Of a DNA stretch of 64,000 nt, positions 28,160 through 36,570 are shown piece after piece; the stretch's first letter is position 1; every line of letters begins with the position of its first letter. Origin of the DNA: Caenibius sp. WL (GTDB lineage Bacteria; Pseudomonadota; Alphaproteobacteria; Sphingomonadales; Sphingomonadaceae); assembly GCF_019803445.1 (NCBI RefSeq), contig NZ_CP081844.1, positions 1,376,501-1,440,500 on the forward strand, written 5' to 3'. The notes under the pieces are model-generated. The model was given only the letters and a program-made list of their open reading frames with translations, was not told where the DNA came from and searched no databases. The position numbers and the translations under genes were made by a program.

Positions 28160-30592
28160 ATGTTATTCCGTGCCACTCTTCTGGCGGGGGCGGCGGGCGC
28201 CGTTCTGGCCGCGACACCCGCCCAGGCGGCCGAGGCCGAGGCTACCGCCGCCGCCGATGCGCAGCCGACCGCCGCCGGGACCGGGGCGGGCGACCGTCAG
28301 GATGAAATCCTCGTCACCGCCCGGCGCAGGCAGGAAACCGCGCAGGACATTCCGCTCGCCATTTCGGTGATCGGGGGCGAGCATATCGACAACACCGGCA
28401 GCTTCAATGTCGGGCGGTTGCAGCAACTGACGCCGACGCTGCAGTATTATTCTTCCAACCCGCGCAACACGGCGGTGAACATCCGTGGGATCGGTGCGCC
28501 ATTCGGCCTCACCAACGATGGCATCGAACAGGGCGTGGGGATCTATGTCGACGATGTCTATTACTCGCGCATCGCCTCGGCCACGTTCGATTTCCTCGAC
28601 GTGGCGCAGATCGAAGTGCTGCGCGGGCCGCAAGGCACGCTCTACGGCAAGAACACCACCGCCGGGGCGATCAACATCACCACCAACCAGCCGACGTTCG
28701 ATTTCGAAGGCAAGGCGGAAATCAGCGTCGGCAATCTGAATTTCAAGCAGGCCAAGGCGGCCGTGTCGGGCCCGCTGTCCGAAACGCTGGCCGCGCGCAT
28801 CGCCGTGTCGGCGACCAGCCGTCGCGGCACGATCTACAATGTCACCACCGACAAGTGGATTCAGAGCCAGGACAATCTCGGCCTGCGCGGCCAATTGCTG
28901 TGGCAGCCGACGGAGACGCTCAGCGTCACGCTGTCGGGCGACTACAGCACGCAGGATGCGGTCTGTTGCGGTTCGGTCTATGTCCGCACCGGCACGACGC
29001 AACGCCCGCTGAACCGCCAGTTCGCCGCGCTCGCCGCCGCGCAGGGCTATGCCCCCGTCAGTCTCAAGCCGTTCGACCGGCTGACCGATCTCGATGCCAA
29101 TCTCAACGCAGGCAACAAGATCGGCGGGGCCGCGCTGCGGGTCAAATGGGATGTGGGGCCGGGCACGCTGACTTCGATCACCGCGTGGCGGTTCTGGAAC
29201 TGGAAGCCGGAAAATGACCGCGATTTCACCGGCCTGCCGATCGTCACCAAATCGCAGAACCCGTCGACGCAGGATCAGTACACGCAGGAACTGCGCTACA
29301 ACTATTCGGGCAAGGCGATCGATTTCGTGGTGGGCGCTTTCGCGTTCTATCAGAAGATCAAGACGCAGGGCACCGAACAGCACGGCCCCGCGTCGAGCCG
29401 CTGGACGCTGAATCCCAGCAGCGCGCTGGCCAACGATCCCACCGTGCTCGATGGGCTGGTGGCTTACAACGACCAGTCGCTCAGCAACACCAGCCTTGCC
29501 CTGTTCGGGCAGTTGAGCTGGAAAGTGACCGACAGGTTCACCGTCCAGCCCGGCGTGCGGCTGAATTACGACAAGAAGAAGGGCTATTATAACCGCGCGG
29601 TGTTCGATGGGCAGGGCAACCCGGTGCTGTTCAACGATCCCGTGACCGGCCGCCCGCTGACCGATCCGGTGATCGATGCGCGCGTCATCGCCCAGCGCGG
29701 CGTGTTCGCTCCGCAACTGGTGCGGCCAACGTTCAGCGACTGGAATTTCAGCTACGATCTGACGCTGAGCTATCAGGTCACGCCCGCCGTCCTGCTGTAC
29801 GCCACTTATGCCAAGACGTTCAAATCGGGCGGAATCAACCAGAACGGCGTGCCGGCGGACAACAACGGCAATCCCATTCTGGCCGCGGGCACGGTGAAGC
29901 CGGAATCGGTCGACCATTACGAAGCGGGGATCAAGGCCCAGTTCCTCGACCGCAAGGCGATTCTCAACCTCTCGGTCTTCCGCACGGATATCAAGAATTA
30001 CCAGGCCAACGTGAACAACGGCCAATATGGCGTGCTGCGCGGTTATCTCGCCAATGCGGGGGCCGTGCGCACGCAAGGGGTCGAAGCCGATTTCTCCATC
30101 CGGCCGAGCGAACGCTTCAATCTCTACGCCAACGGGGCCTATACCGACGCCACTTATCGCAAATTCGTCGATGCGCCTTGTGCGCCGGAACTGTCGGGCG
30201 GCGCCAGCAGCCCGGCCAATTGCGACATTTCGGGTGAGCGCCTGCCCGGCGTGTCGAAATGGTCGTTCTCCTTCGGGGCGGAAGGTAATGTCCCGGCCAC
30301 GCTGTTCGGCAAGGAAGGGCAGGTCTATCTGGGGTATGACGGCAGCTATCGCTCCAATTTCTCCTCCAATCCGTCGCCTTCGGACTACACCTGGATCGAC
30401 GGCTATTCGCTGTCGAACTTCCGGGTCGGTTTCCGCACCGACAGCGGGTTCGATATCTTCGGCTGGGTGCGCAATGCGTTCGATCAGAACTATTTCGAAC
30501 AGTTGATGGTCGGGCCGGGCAACACCGGGCTGATTGTCGGCCTGCCAGGCGATCCGCGCACCTGGGGCGCGACGGTGAAAGTCGCCTTCTGA
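28160..30592 (+). CDS. TonB-dependent outer membrane receptor (sulfur-linked)
   Basis: This 810-residue protein has a signal peptide ending near AQAAEA. A TonB-box-like stretch DEILVTARRR (about residues 47-57) precedes a plug domain with VNIRGIGAP and YVDDVYYSR, and a barrel ending in an aromatic residue (VKVAF). The plug motif RGPQGTLYGKNTTAGAIN is typical of sphingomonad receptors. It imports a substrate across the outer membrane with TonB energy. The gene follows the sulfate transporter operon on the same strand by 85 bases, so an organosulfur ligand such as a sulfonate or sulfate ester is plausible. The ligand cannot be read from the sequence. Confidence 0.9.
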   Translation: MLFRATLLAGAAGAVLAATPAQAAEAEATAAADAQPTAAGTGAGDRQDEILVTARRRQETAQDIPLAISVIGGEHIDNTGSFNVGRLQQLTPTLQYYSSNPRNTAVNIRGIGAPFGLTNDGIEQGVGIYVDDVYYSRIASATFDFLDVAQIEVLRGPQGTLYGKNTTAGAINITTNQPTFDFEGKAEISVGNLNFKQAKAAVSGPLSETLAARIAVSATSRRGTIYNVTTDKWIQSQDNLGLRGQLLWQPTETLSVTLSGDYSTQDAVCCGSVYVRTGTTQRPLNRQFAALAAAQGYAPVSLKPFDRLTDLDANLNAGNKIGGAALRVKWDVGPGTLTSITAWRFWNWKPENDRDFTGLPIVTKSQNPSTQDQYTQELRYNYSGKAIDFVVGAFAFYQKIKTQGTEQHGPASSRWTLNPSSALANDPTVLDGLVAYNDQSLSNTSLALFGQLSWKVTDRFTVQPGVRLNYDKKKGYYNRAVFDGQGNPVLFNDPVTGRPLTDPVIDARVIAQRGVFAPQLVRPTFSDWNFSYDLTLSYQVTPAVLLYATYAKTFKSGGINQNGVPADNNGNPILAAGTVKPESVDHYEAGIKAQFLDRKAILNLSVFRTDIKNYQANVNNGQYGVLRGYLANAGAVRTQGVEADFSIRPSERFNLYANGAYTDATYRKFVDAPCAPELSGGASSPANCDISGERLPGVSKWSFSFGAEGNVPATLFGKEGQVYLGYDGSYRSNFSSNPSPSDYTWIDGYSLSNFRVGFRTDSGFDIFGWVRNAFDQNYFEQLMVGPGNTGLIVGLPGDPRTWGATVKVAF

Positions 30593-30599
30593 CGGGCAA

Positions 30600-30626
30600 G
30601 GGCCAGCCTTGCGTGGAGGCTGGCCC
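30600..30626 (+). terminator. Hairpin after the TonB receptor gene
   Basis: GGGCCAGCCT (30600-30609) pairs perfectly with AGGCTGGCCC (30617-30626) over a 7-base loop, 7 bases after the receptor stop. It probably separates the sulfur unit from the yfiRNB genes. Confidence 0.65.
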
Positions 30627-30704
30627 TCGTCCACTTTATCCGCTTCTTCATGGAAGGCGTTTAAACGCTCGATTTTTACGGCGAAATCGTTCAAGGCGAG
30701 CGAT

Positions 30705-31292
30705 ATGGGCGTTTCGTCTTGGGGATTTGGGCCGGTCACGCGTATCGGCAGGCTGGGCAAAAGGGGGTTACTCTGCGCACTGGCGCTGCTGCTCGCGCCG
30801 TGGCTGATCGGCGCTGCGCCCGGTGTGAACCAGATTGCCTATCCGGCTGGGCCGGGCCGCGCGGACGAAGCGACCGAGCGGCTGGTCCGTTCGATTTTCG
30901 AATACACCCGCTGGCCTTCGCGAAGCGATCCGGTGCGGATTTGTGTCGTCGGCCCGGCCCATTATGCCGGGCGGCTGGGCAGCAACGGGCTGCTTGACGG
31001 GCGGCGGATCGATGTTCGCGCGGTGGACAGCGATGCCTATGCCGTGCTGCCCGCCTGCGATGCGCTTTATCTGGGCGATATCGGGGTGGAGAAGGTGCGG
31101 CGCTGGGCGGCCGGGGCGCGGGGCAAGCCGGTAGTGACGATTGCCGAAGACGATCCGCCATGCACCGGCGAAGCGATGTTCTGCCTCATCCACAGGCGGA
31201 ATACGCTGTCGTTCCAGCTCAATGTCGATGCGGTGGCGCGTTCCTCGGTGCGGATCGATCCGCGCGTGTTCCGCCTGTCGAGGGAGCAATAG
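30705..31292 (+). CDS. yfiR: YfiR-family periplasmic regulator
   Basis: This 195-residue protein has an N-terminal hydrophobic signal (about residues 17-35) and the YfiR/DUF4154 fold. FEYTRWP near its start and the C-terminal FQLNVDAVARSSVRIDPRVFRL match. Four cysteines are present, and the last two sit as PPCTGEAMFC, seven residues apart like Cys145-Cys152 of Pseudomonas aeruginosa YfiR, where they form a disulfide. YfiR represses the diguanylate cyclase YfiN from the periplasm. ATG at 30705 is chosen over a longer frame because the upstream part is atypical. yfiN begins 3 bases after its stop. Confidence 0.87.
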   Translation: MGVSSWGFGPVTRIGRLGKRGLLCALALLLAPWLIGAAPGVNQIAYPAGPGRADEATERLVRSIFEYTRWPSRSDPVRICVVGPAHYAGRLGSNGLLDGRRIDVRAVDSDAYAVLPACDALYLGDIGVEKVRRWAAGARGKPVVTIAEDDPPCTGEAMFCLIHRRNTLSFQLNVDAVARSSVRIDPRVFRLSREQ

Positions 31293-31295
31293 GCC

Positions 31296-32522
31296 ATGTC
31301 CGAACGGCCCACCGCTCCGACTCTGCGCCAGACGCTTTCGCGCGTACACCGTTCGCTGGTGCTGTTCGCCGTCCTGCTGGTAAGCACAACCATGCTGATC
31401 AGCGGGGCGCTGATGATCCGCGATTATGTCTCGCGCAATCTCCAGCTTGTCGCCCGCACGGTCAGCTACACGGTCGAACCGGCCATCGTGTTCGGCGATA
31501 CCGAAGCGGTGCGTGAAGGGCTGGCGTCCGTGACCGGCGGCGGTTCGGTGGGCCGGATCGAAGTGGTCGATCCCAAGGGGCGCGTGCTCGCTTCGTGGAA
31601 ACGCGAAGGGGCGGGGGTACGCTCTCATATCGAAGAATGGGGCAGCCGCGTTTTCTGGCCGCAACCGGTGGTGGAAGCGGTGAAGATCGAAGGCGTCGCC
31701 ATCGCCGAGGTTCGCGTGTTCGGCAGCGCGGCGGGGATCGGGGGCTTTCTGCAAGTGGGCCTGTTCGCCGCGTTGTGCAGCCTCGGGATCGCGCTGGTCG
31801 CCACCAATCTTCTGGCGCGGCGGTTGCAGCGCGGGGTCATCACCCCGTTGCAGCATGTCGCCGATGTCGCCCGCTCGGTCCGCCAGGAACGTGCGTTCCA
31901 TCGCCGCGTGCCCGCGCCGGGGCTGGCCGAAGTGGATGTCTTCGTGCAGGATTTCAACGGCCTGCTGGTCGAACTGCAAGGCTGGTATGCCGGGATGGAG
32001 GAAGAAAATCAGGCGCTTGCGCTGCAAGTGGCGCGCGATGCGCTGACCGGGCTGGGCAACCGCCCCGCATTCGAAAAGCAGCTCGACGCGGCGATCCTTC
32101 ACGCAACGGACACCGGCAACCGCTTCGCGGTGCTCTATATCGATGTCGACCGCTTCAAGCGCGTCAACGACAGTTACGGCCACGATGCCGGGGATACCGC
32201 GCTGCGGATCATCGCGGAGCGGCTGAAGCTTTCGGTGCGCAGCGCCGACAAGGTCTTTCGGCTGGGCGGGGACGAATTCGCGATCCTTCTCGCTTCGCCG
32301 ACCACGGAAGCGGAAATCGATACGATCGTGACCCGGATCGAGGACAGCATGGCCGACACCATTTTCCTGCCCGAGGGCGAGCACATTGCCATCACGCTGA
32401 GCGTGGGCTATGCGGCCTATCCCGACGATGGCACCGCCCCCGGGGATCTGGTGCGCAAGGCCGACAAGGCCATGTATCGTGACAAATTGCGGAGATGTGA
32501 CGATGGCGTTGGCCGTCCGTAG
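31296..32522 (+). CDS. yfiN: YfiN/TpbB-type membrane diguanylate cyclase
   Basis: This 408-residue inner membrane protein has transmembrane helices at about residues 23-45 and 150-172. Between them is a periplasmic CHASE8-like sensing domain. A HAMP segment follows, then GGDEF. The catalytic motif is LGGDEFAILL, and the inhibitory I-site RSAD lies five residues before it, so product feedback is expected. It makes cyclic-di-GMP from GTP when YfiR repression is lifted. It lies between yfiR and yfiB, the order of the Pseudomonas system. The stop overlaps yfiB by 20 bases. Confidence 0.92.
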   Translation: MSERPTAPTLRQTLSRVHRSLVLFAVLLVSTTMLISGALMIRDYVSRNLQLVARTVSYTVEPAIVFGDTEAVREGLASVTGGGSVGRIEVVDPKGRVLASWKREGAGVRSHIEEWGSRVFWPQPVVEAVKIEGVAIAEVRVFGSAAGIGGFLQVGLFAALCSLGIALVATNLLARRLQRGVITPLQHVADVARSVRQERAFHRRVPAPGLAEVDVFVQDFNGLLVELQGWYAGMEEENQALALQVARDALTGLGNRPAFEKQLDAAILHATDTGNRFAVLYIDVDRFKRVNDSYGHDAGDTALRIIAERLKLSVRSADKVFRLGGDEFAILLASPTTEAEIDTIVTRIEDSMADTIFLPEGEHIAITLSVGYAAYPDDGTAPGDLVRKADKAMYRDKLRRCDDGVGRP

Positions 32523-33036
32523 CCGGTTTCCTGGGGCTTCCCGATTTCTTGCCGTGCCGTTGCTGCTTCTGGCCGCAGCCTGCCAGACGGTCCCCGCGGC
32601 GCCGCCGAAGGGGCCCTATTCGCCCGAACAGGTCGCCGTGCTGAAGCAATATGCGTTTCAGGAAGTGGGCGACGATTGGGCGCTGGGGATGGATGGCAAA
32701 CTGCTGTTCCCCTCCGATGACAGCCATCTGGGCGAAGATCAGGCGCAGGGCCTCGGGCAGATGGCGCGCAGCCTGCTGACGGTGGGCATCCACGGCGCGC
32801 GGGTGGAAGGGCATACCGATTCCACCGGCACCGCCCGCTACAATCAGGACCTGTCCACGCGGCGGGCGGAGGCGGTGAAGCAGGCGCTGGTTTCCGGAGG
32901 CATGGCCGATGCGCGCATCGAAGTGATCGGCAAGGGGGCCACCCAGCCTATCGAAAGCAACCGCACGGCGGCGGGCCGCAGCGAAAACCGCCGGGTGGTG
33001 ATCATCATCACCCCGGACAACGCGCTGCCCTACTGA
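32503..33036 (+). CDS. yfiB: YfiB-type OmpA-like lipoprotein
   Basis: This 177-residue protein has a lipoprotein signal with the lipobox LAAAC (cysteine near residue 23). A peptidoglycan-binding OmpA_C domain follows, containing VEGHTDSTGTARYNQDLSTRRA and IEVIGKGATQPIESNRTAAGRSENRRV. In the Pseudomonas system YfiB sequesters YfiR at the outer membrane and activates YfiN under envelope stress. The start at 32503 has GGAG upstream and overlaps the end of yfiN, so expression is coupled. It closes a complete yfiRNB unit. Confidence 0.9.
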   Translation: MALAVRSRFPGASRFLAVPLLLLAAACQTVPAAPPKGPYSPEQVAVLKQYAFQEVGDDWALGMDGKLLFPSDDSHLGEDQAQGLGQMARSLLTVGIHGARVEGHTDSTGTARYNQDLSTRRAEAVKQALVSGGMADARIEVIGKGATQPIESNRTAAGRSENRRVVIIITPDNALPY

Positions 33037-33073
33037 TTCCCTCCGAAAGGCGGTCGGCGGCGGGATCGCTCCG

Positions 33074-34813
33074 CTATCTGGCGGCGCGATCGCTCGGCAG
33101 CAGCATTTCGCCGCTTTCGATCTGCACTTTCAGCCGTTCCCGGTCGCGGGCGCGGTACATGTCCTCCGCCCGGTCGATCTCTTCCTCGCTCACGCCCAGA
33201 TCCTCCAGCGCCACGCGGGCCATTTTCACGGCGGATTCCAGCACTTCGCGGACCATGCGCTTGACCGGGGCATCGTGCAGGCGGATCACGGTGCGCCGGT
33301 CGAACGCGCGGACATAGAGCGCGGTGTCGGGGAACGCCTCGTGCACGCTCTGGAGCATTTCGGCGGTCAGTTGCCGCCCATCGACGCAGAACAGGATCAG
33401 TTCGGCATCGGCCGCGCCGGCCTGGCGCAGAAGGTCGAGCCGGGTGCCGTCGCCGAAATAGACCTTGTCGCCGAATTTGCTGGCGACATCGATGATTTCG
33501 ATATCGTTGTCGATCAGCGTCACCGGAATGTCGCTGGCGATAAGCATCCGTGCGACCGTCTGCCCGAACCGGCCGTAGCCGACGACGATTGCATTGGCCC
33601 CTTCCTCCAGCGGGCCTTCGCGCGTTTCGTTGCGGGTGGCGGCAGCGGGGGCTTCGCGGAAACGGCGGGTGGCCATCATCAGGAACGGCGTGGTGGCCAT
33701 CGACAGCGTGACGATGGCGCCGAACAGGCTCGCCGCTTCGGGATCGATCAGGTGGGCGTTGCTGGCCTGCGCGAACAGCACGAAACCGAATTCGCCGCCC
33801 TGGCTGAGCAGGAGGCCGAGCGCCAGCGCGCTGCGCCAGTTCATCCGGAACAGCAGGCCGATGCCCATGATGATGACAGTCTTGGACGCGATCAGCGCGG
33901 CGGCCATTCCGATCACGAACAGCGGCCGTTCGGCGATGGCATTGAGATCGAGCATCATCCCCACCGCCAGGAAGAACAGGCCGAGCAGGATCGAACGGAA
34001 CGGTTCGACATCGGCTTCGAGTTCGTGGCGATAGGGGGAATCGGCCAGCATCACGCCCGCCACGAACGCACCCAGCGCGGTGGAAAGGCCGAGCATTTCC
34101 ATCACCATCGCCGCCCCCGTGACCGTGAACAGCGAGGCGACGACGAACATTTCCCGTTCCCCGAGATTGCCGATCAGGCGGAACAGCGGGCGGATCAGGA
34201 AACGGCCGGCGGCGATCAGCCCGGCAATCGCGACCACGGTGTAAAGCGCCAGCAGCCAGCCGGAAGGGCCGTGGGCATCGGCCGGATTGCGGCTGAGCGC
34301 GGCGATGATCGTGATCATCGGGATCAGCGAGAGATCCTGGAACAGCAGGATGGCAAAGGCGCGTTCGCCGAATGGCGTGTGCAGGCGGCCCGCCGATTGC
34401 AGCATGGGCAGCACCTGTGCCGTGGACGACAGCGCCAACGGCAGGCCGAGCGCCAGCGCCGCGGCGGGCGAAAAATGGGCGAGGGCGATAATCGCGGTGA
34501 TGGCCATGCCGCAGGCGACGACCTGGAACAGGCCGAGCCCGAAGATATCCTGCTTCATCCGCCACAGGCGCGCGGGATTGAGTTCGAGCCCGACGACGAA
34601 CAGCAGGAACGTGATGCCCAGTTCGGCAAAATCGATCTTGCCCTGCGCATCGCCCACCAGCCCGAGCATCTGCGGGCCGACCACTGCGCCTGCGAGCAGA
34701 TAGCCGAGAGTGGCCCCGAGGCCGAGGCGGCGGAACAGCAGCACGCTGGCCAGCGCGAAGCCCATCAGCACCACGCCTTCGTAGAGAAGCGACACCTGGT
34801 TGGGTTCGTCCAT
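33074..34813 (-). CDS. CPA2-family cation/proton antiporter with TrkA-N domain (KefB/KefC-like)
   Basis: This 579-residue protein has 12-13 transmembrane helices in residues 8-385 with the CPA2 motif FLLFVVGLELNP. A cytosolic TrkA-N domain (about 405-520) follows with the Rossmann motif VVGYGRFGQTVARML. It exports potassium or sodium in exchange for protons and may be gated by nucleotides or glutathione adducts through the TrkA-N domain. No KefF or KefG ancillary reductase gene is adjacent, so the specific glutathione control is uncertain. It is convergent with yfiB. Confidence 0.9.
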   Translation of the reverse strand: MDEPNQVSLLYEGVVLMGFALASVLLFRRLGLGATLGYLLAGAVVGPQMLGLVGDAQGKIDFAELGITFLLFVVGLELNPARLWRMKQDIFGLGLFQVVACGMAITAIIALAHFSPAAALALGLPLALSSTAQVLPMLQSAGRLHTPFGERAFAILLFQDLSLIPMITIIAALSRNPADAHGPSGWLLALYTVVAIAGLIAAGRFLIRPLFRLIGNLGEREMFVVASLFTVTGAAMVMEMLGLSTALGAFVAGVMLADSPYRHELEADVEPFRSILLGLFFLAVGMMLDLNAIAERPLFVIGMAAALIASKTVIIMGIGLLFRMNWRSALALGLLLSQGGEFGFVLFAQASNAHLIDPEAASLFGAIVTLSMATTPFLMMATRRFREAPAAATRNETREGPLEEGANAIVVGYGRFGQTVARMLIASDIPVTLIDNDIEIIDVASKFGDKVYFGDGTRLDLLRQAGAADAELILFCVDGRQLTAEMLQSVHEAFPDTALYVRAFDRRTVIRLHDAPVKRMVREVLESAVKMARVALEDLGVSEEEIDRAEDMYRARDRERLKVQIESGEMLLPSDRAAR

Positions 34814-34989
34814 CGCGCTTGTCAGACCTTTTCCGTGGCCGGGCCACTTTCATGATGCGAAAAGGCGCGCCCTGTTCCGTAAAGGCCTGAATGCCGCGAG
34901 GAAACGCCGGTAAGCGCTTCTATCCCCATCGCGCGACACTTGCCAAGGGGTGTGTGCGGCGCCGGGCTGCGGTCCGGATCAGAACGCTG

Positions 34990-36375
34990 TCACACCATGT
35001 TTTGCGGGCGCACCAAGCGGTCGAATGTCGCTTCGTCGACATGGCCGAGCGCGAGCGCCGCCTGCCGCAGAGTCAGGCCGTTCCGGTGGGCATGGACGGC
35101 GATTTTCGCCGCCTTGTCATAGCCGATTTCGGGCGCCAGCGCCGTGACCAGCATCAGCGAGCGGTCGAGCAGTTCGGCGATGCGTTCGCGGTTGGGTTCC
35201 AGCCCTTCGACGCAGCGGGTGCTGAAACTGTCCATCCCGGTGGTGAGCAGCGCGATGGACCGGGCCACGGCCGCGCCGATCATCGGCTTGAACACGTTCA
35301 GTTCGAAATGCCCTTGCATGCCGCCGATCGTCACCGCCTGATGATTGCCGATCACTTGCGCCGCGACCATCGTCAACATTTCGCACTGGGTCGGATTGAC
35401 TTTGCCCGGCATGATCGAACTGCCCGGCTCGTTCGCGGGCAGTTCGAGTTCGCCGAGGCCCGAGCGGGGCCCACTGCCCAGCAGGCGGATGTCGTTGGCG
35501 ATCTTGTTGAGCGCGGCGGCCAGCGTCGCCAGCGTGGCCGACAGGTTGACCAGCGGATCGTTGGAAGCCAGCGCTTCGAACTTGTTGGGCGCGCTGCGAA
35601 ACGGCAACCCGGTCAGATCGGCGATGGCGGCGGCCATGGCCGGCCCGAAATTCTCGGGCGCGTTGAGCCCGGTGCCGACCGCTGTGCCCCCCTGCGCCAA
35701 TGCCATGATATCGCTCTGCAAGGCCGTTTCGATCCGCGCGCGGCACGCGGCCAGTTGCGCGGCATAGCCGGAAAATTCCTGCCCCAGCGTGACCGGGGTG
35801 GCATCCTGCAAATGGGTGCGGCCGATTTTCACGATCCCGGCCCACTCGTTCGCCTTGCGGTCCAGCGCGCCATAGAGGTGGGTGAGCGCGGGCAGCAGCC
35901 GCCCATCGACCGCCACGCCCGCCGCGATGTGCAGCGCGGTGGGGAAACTGTCGTTCGACGACTGATGCATGTTGACATGGTCGTTGGGGTGGACCGGGCT
36001 TTTCCCGCCGCGCCGCCCGGTAAGAATTTCGTTGGCCCGCCCGGCGATCACTTCGTTGCAGTTCATGTTGGTCTGCGTGCCGCTGCCGGTCTGCCAGATG
36101 ACCAGCGGGAACTGGTCGTCATGCTGCCCTTCGGCGACTTCGGCGGCGGCGGTTTCGATAGCGTCGGCAAGATCGTGCGGCAGGCCATACCGCCGATTGA
36201 TCCGCGCGGCGGCGCGTTTCACCACGGCCAGCGCGCGCACGATTTCGATCGGCATGCGTTCGCGTTCGCCGAACGGGAAATTGGCGATACTGCGCTGGGT
36301 CTGCGCCCCCCAATAGGCCGCGGCCGGAACGGCGACCTCGCCCAGCGTGTCGCTTTCGGTGCGATATTCGGTCAT
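34990..36375 (-). CDS. fumC: Class II fumarate hydratase
   Basis: This 461-residue enzyme has the superfamily signature [11 protein letters not shown] with the catalytic serine loop. [17 protein letters not shown] and [16 protein letters not shown] provide further active-site residues. FumC interconverts fumarate and malate in the TCA cycle without an Fe-S cluster. The start ATG at 36375 gives the normal length, while upstream in-frame sequence is arginine-rich and untypical. It is transcribed divergently from a TonB receptor, with 195 bases between. Confidence 0.96.
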   Translation of the reverse strand: MTEYRTESDTLGEVAVPAAAYWGAQTQRSIANFPFGERERMPIEIVRALAVVKRAAARINRRYGLPHDLADAIETAAAEVAEGQHDDQFPLVIWQTGSGTQTNMNCNEVIAGRANEILTGRRGGKSPVHPNDHVNMHQSSNDSFPTALHIAAGVAVDGRLLPALTHLYGALDRKANEWAGIVKIGRTHLQDATPVTLGQEFSGYAAQLAACRARIETALQSDIMALAQGGTAVGTGLNAPENFGPAMAAAIADLTGLPFRSAPNKFEALASNDPLVNLSATLATLAAALNKIANDIRLLGSGPRSGLGELELPANEPGSSIMPGKVNPTQCEMLTMVAAQVIGNHQAVTIGGMQGHFELNVFKPMIGAAVARSIALLTTGMDSFSTRCVEGLEPNRERIAELLDRSLMLVTALAPEIGYDKAAKIAVHAHRNGLTLRQAALALGHVDEATFDRLVRPQNMV

Positions 36376-36570
36376 GGAACGTCTCCTGCGTGAGCGGCGG
36401 GCGAGGGATGCGCGCGTAGGCCGAGGATGGGGCAAGGCATAGGCGCTGCGCAACTGCTGTCAAAACGTGGCGGGCCGAAGGGCGTTCCTGCGGCTGTGGG
36501 CAAGGGACTGGCAACTGTGCTAGGCGCGCCCTCTGCCCCTCTGCACAAAGATATCCGGACTCTTTCTCTT

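Noticed and set aside
28163-30760. 865-codon open frame antisense to the TonB receptor
   Set aside because: It mirrors the GC-rich codon usage of the receptor gene and has no domain pattern, while the receptor shows plug, barrel and signal motifs.
36376-36570. Cobalamin riboswitch upstream of the BtuB-like receptor
   Set aside because: I looked for the B12-box and its conserved stem but saw neither in the 195-base gap.
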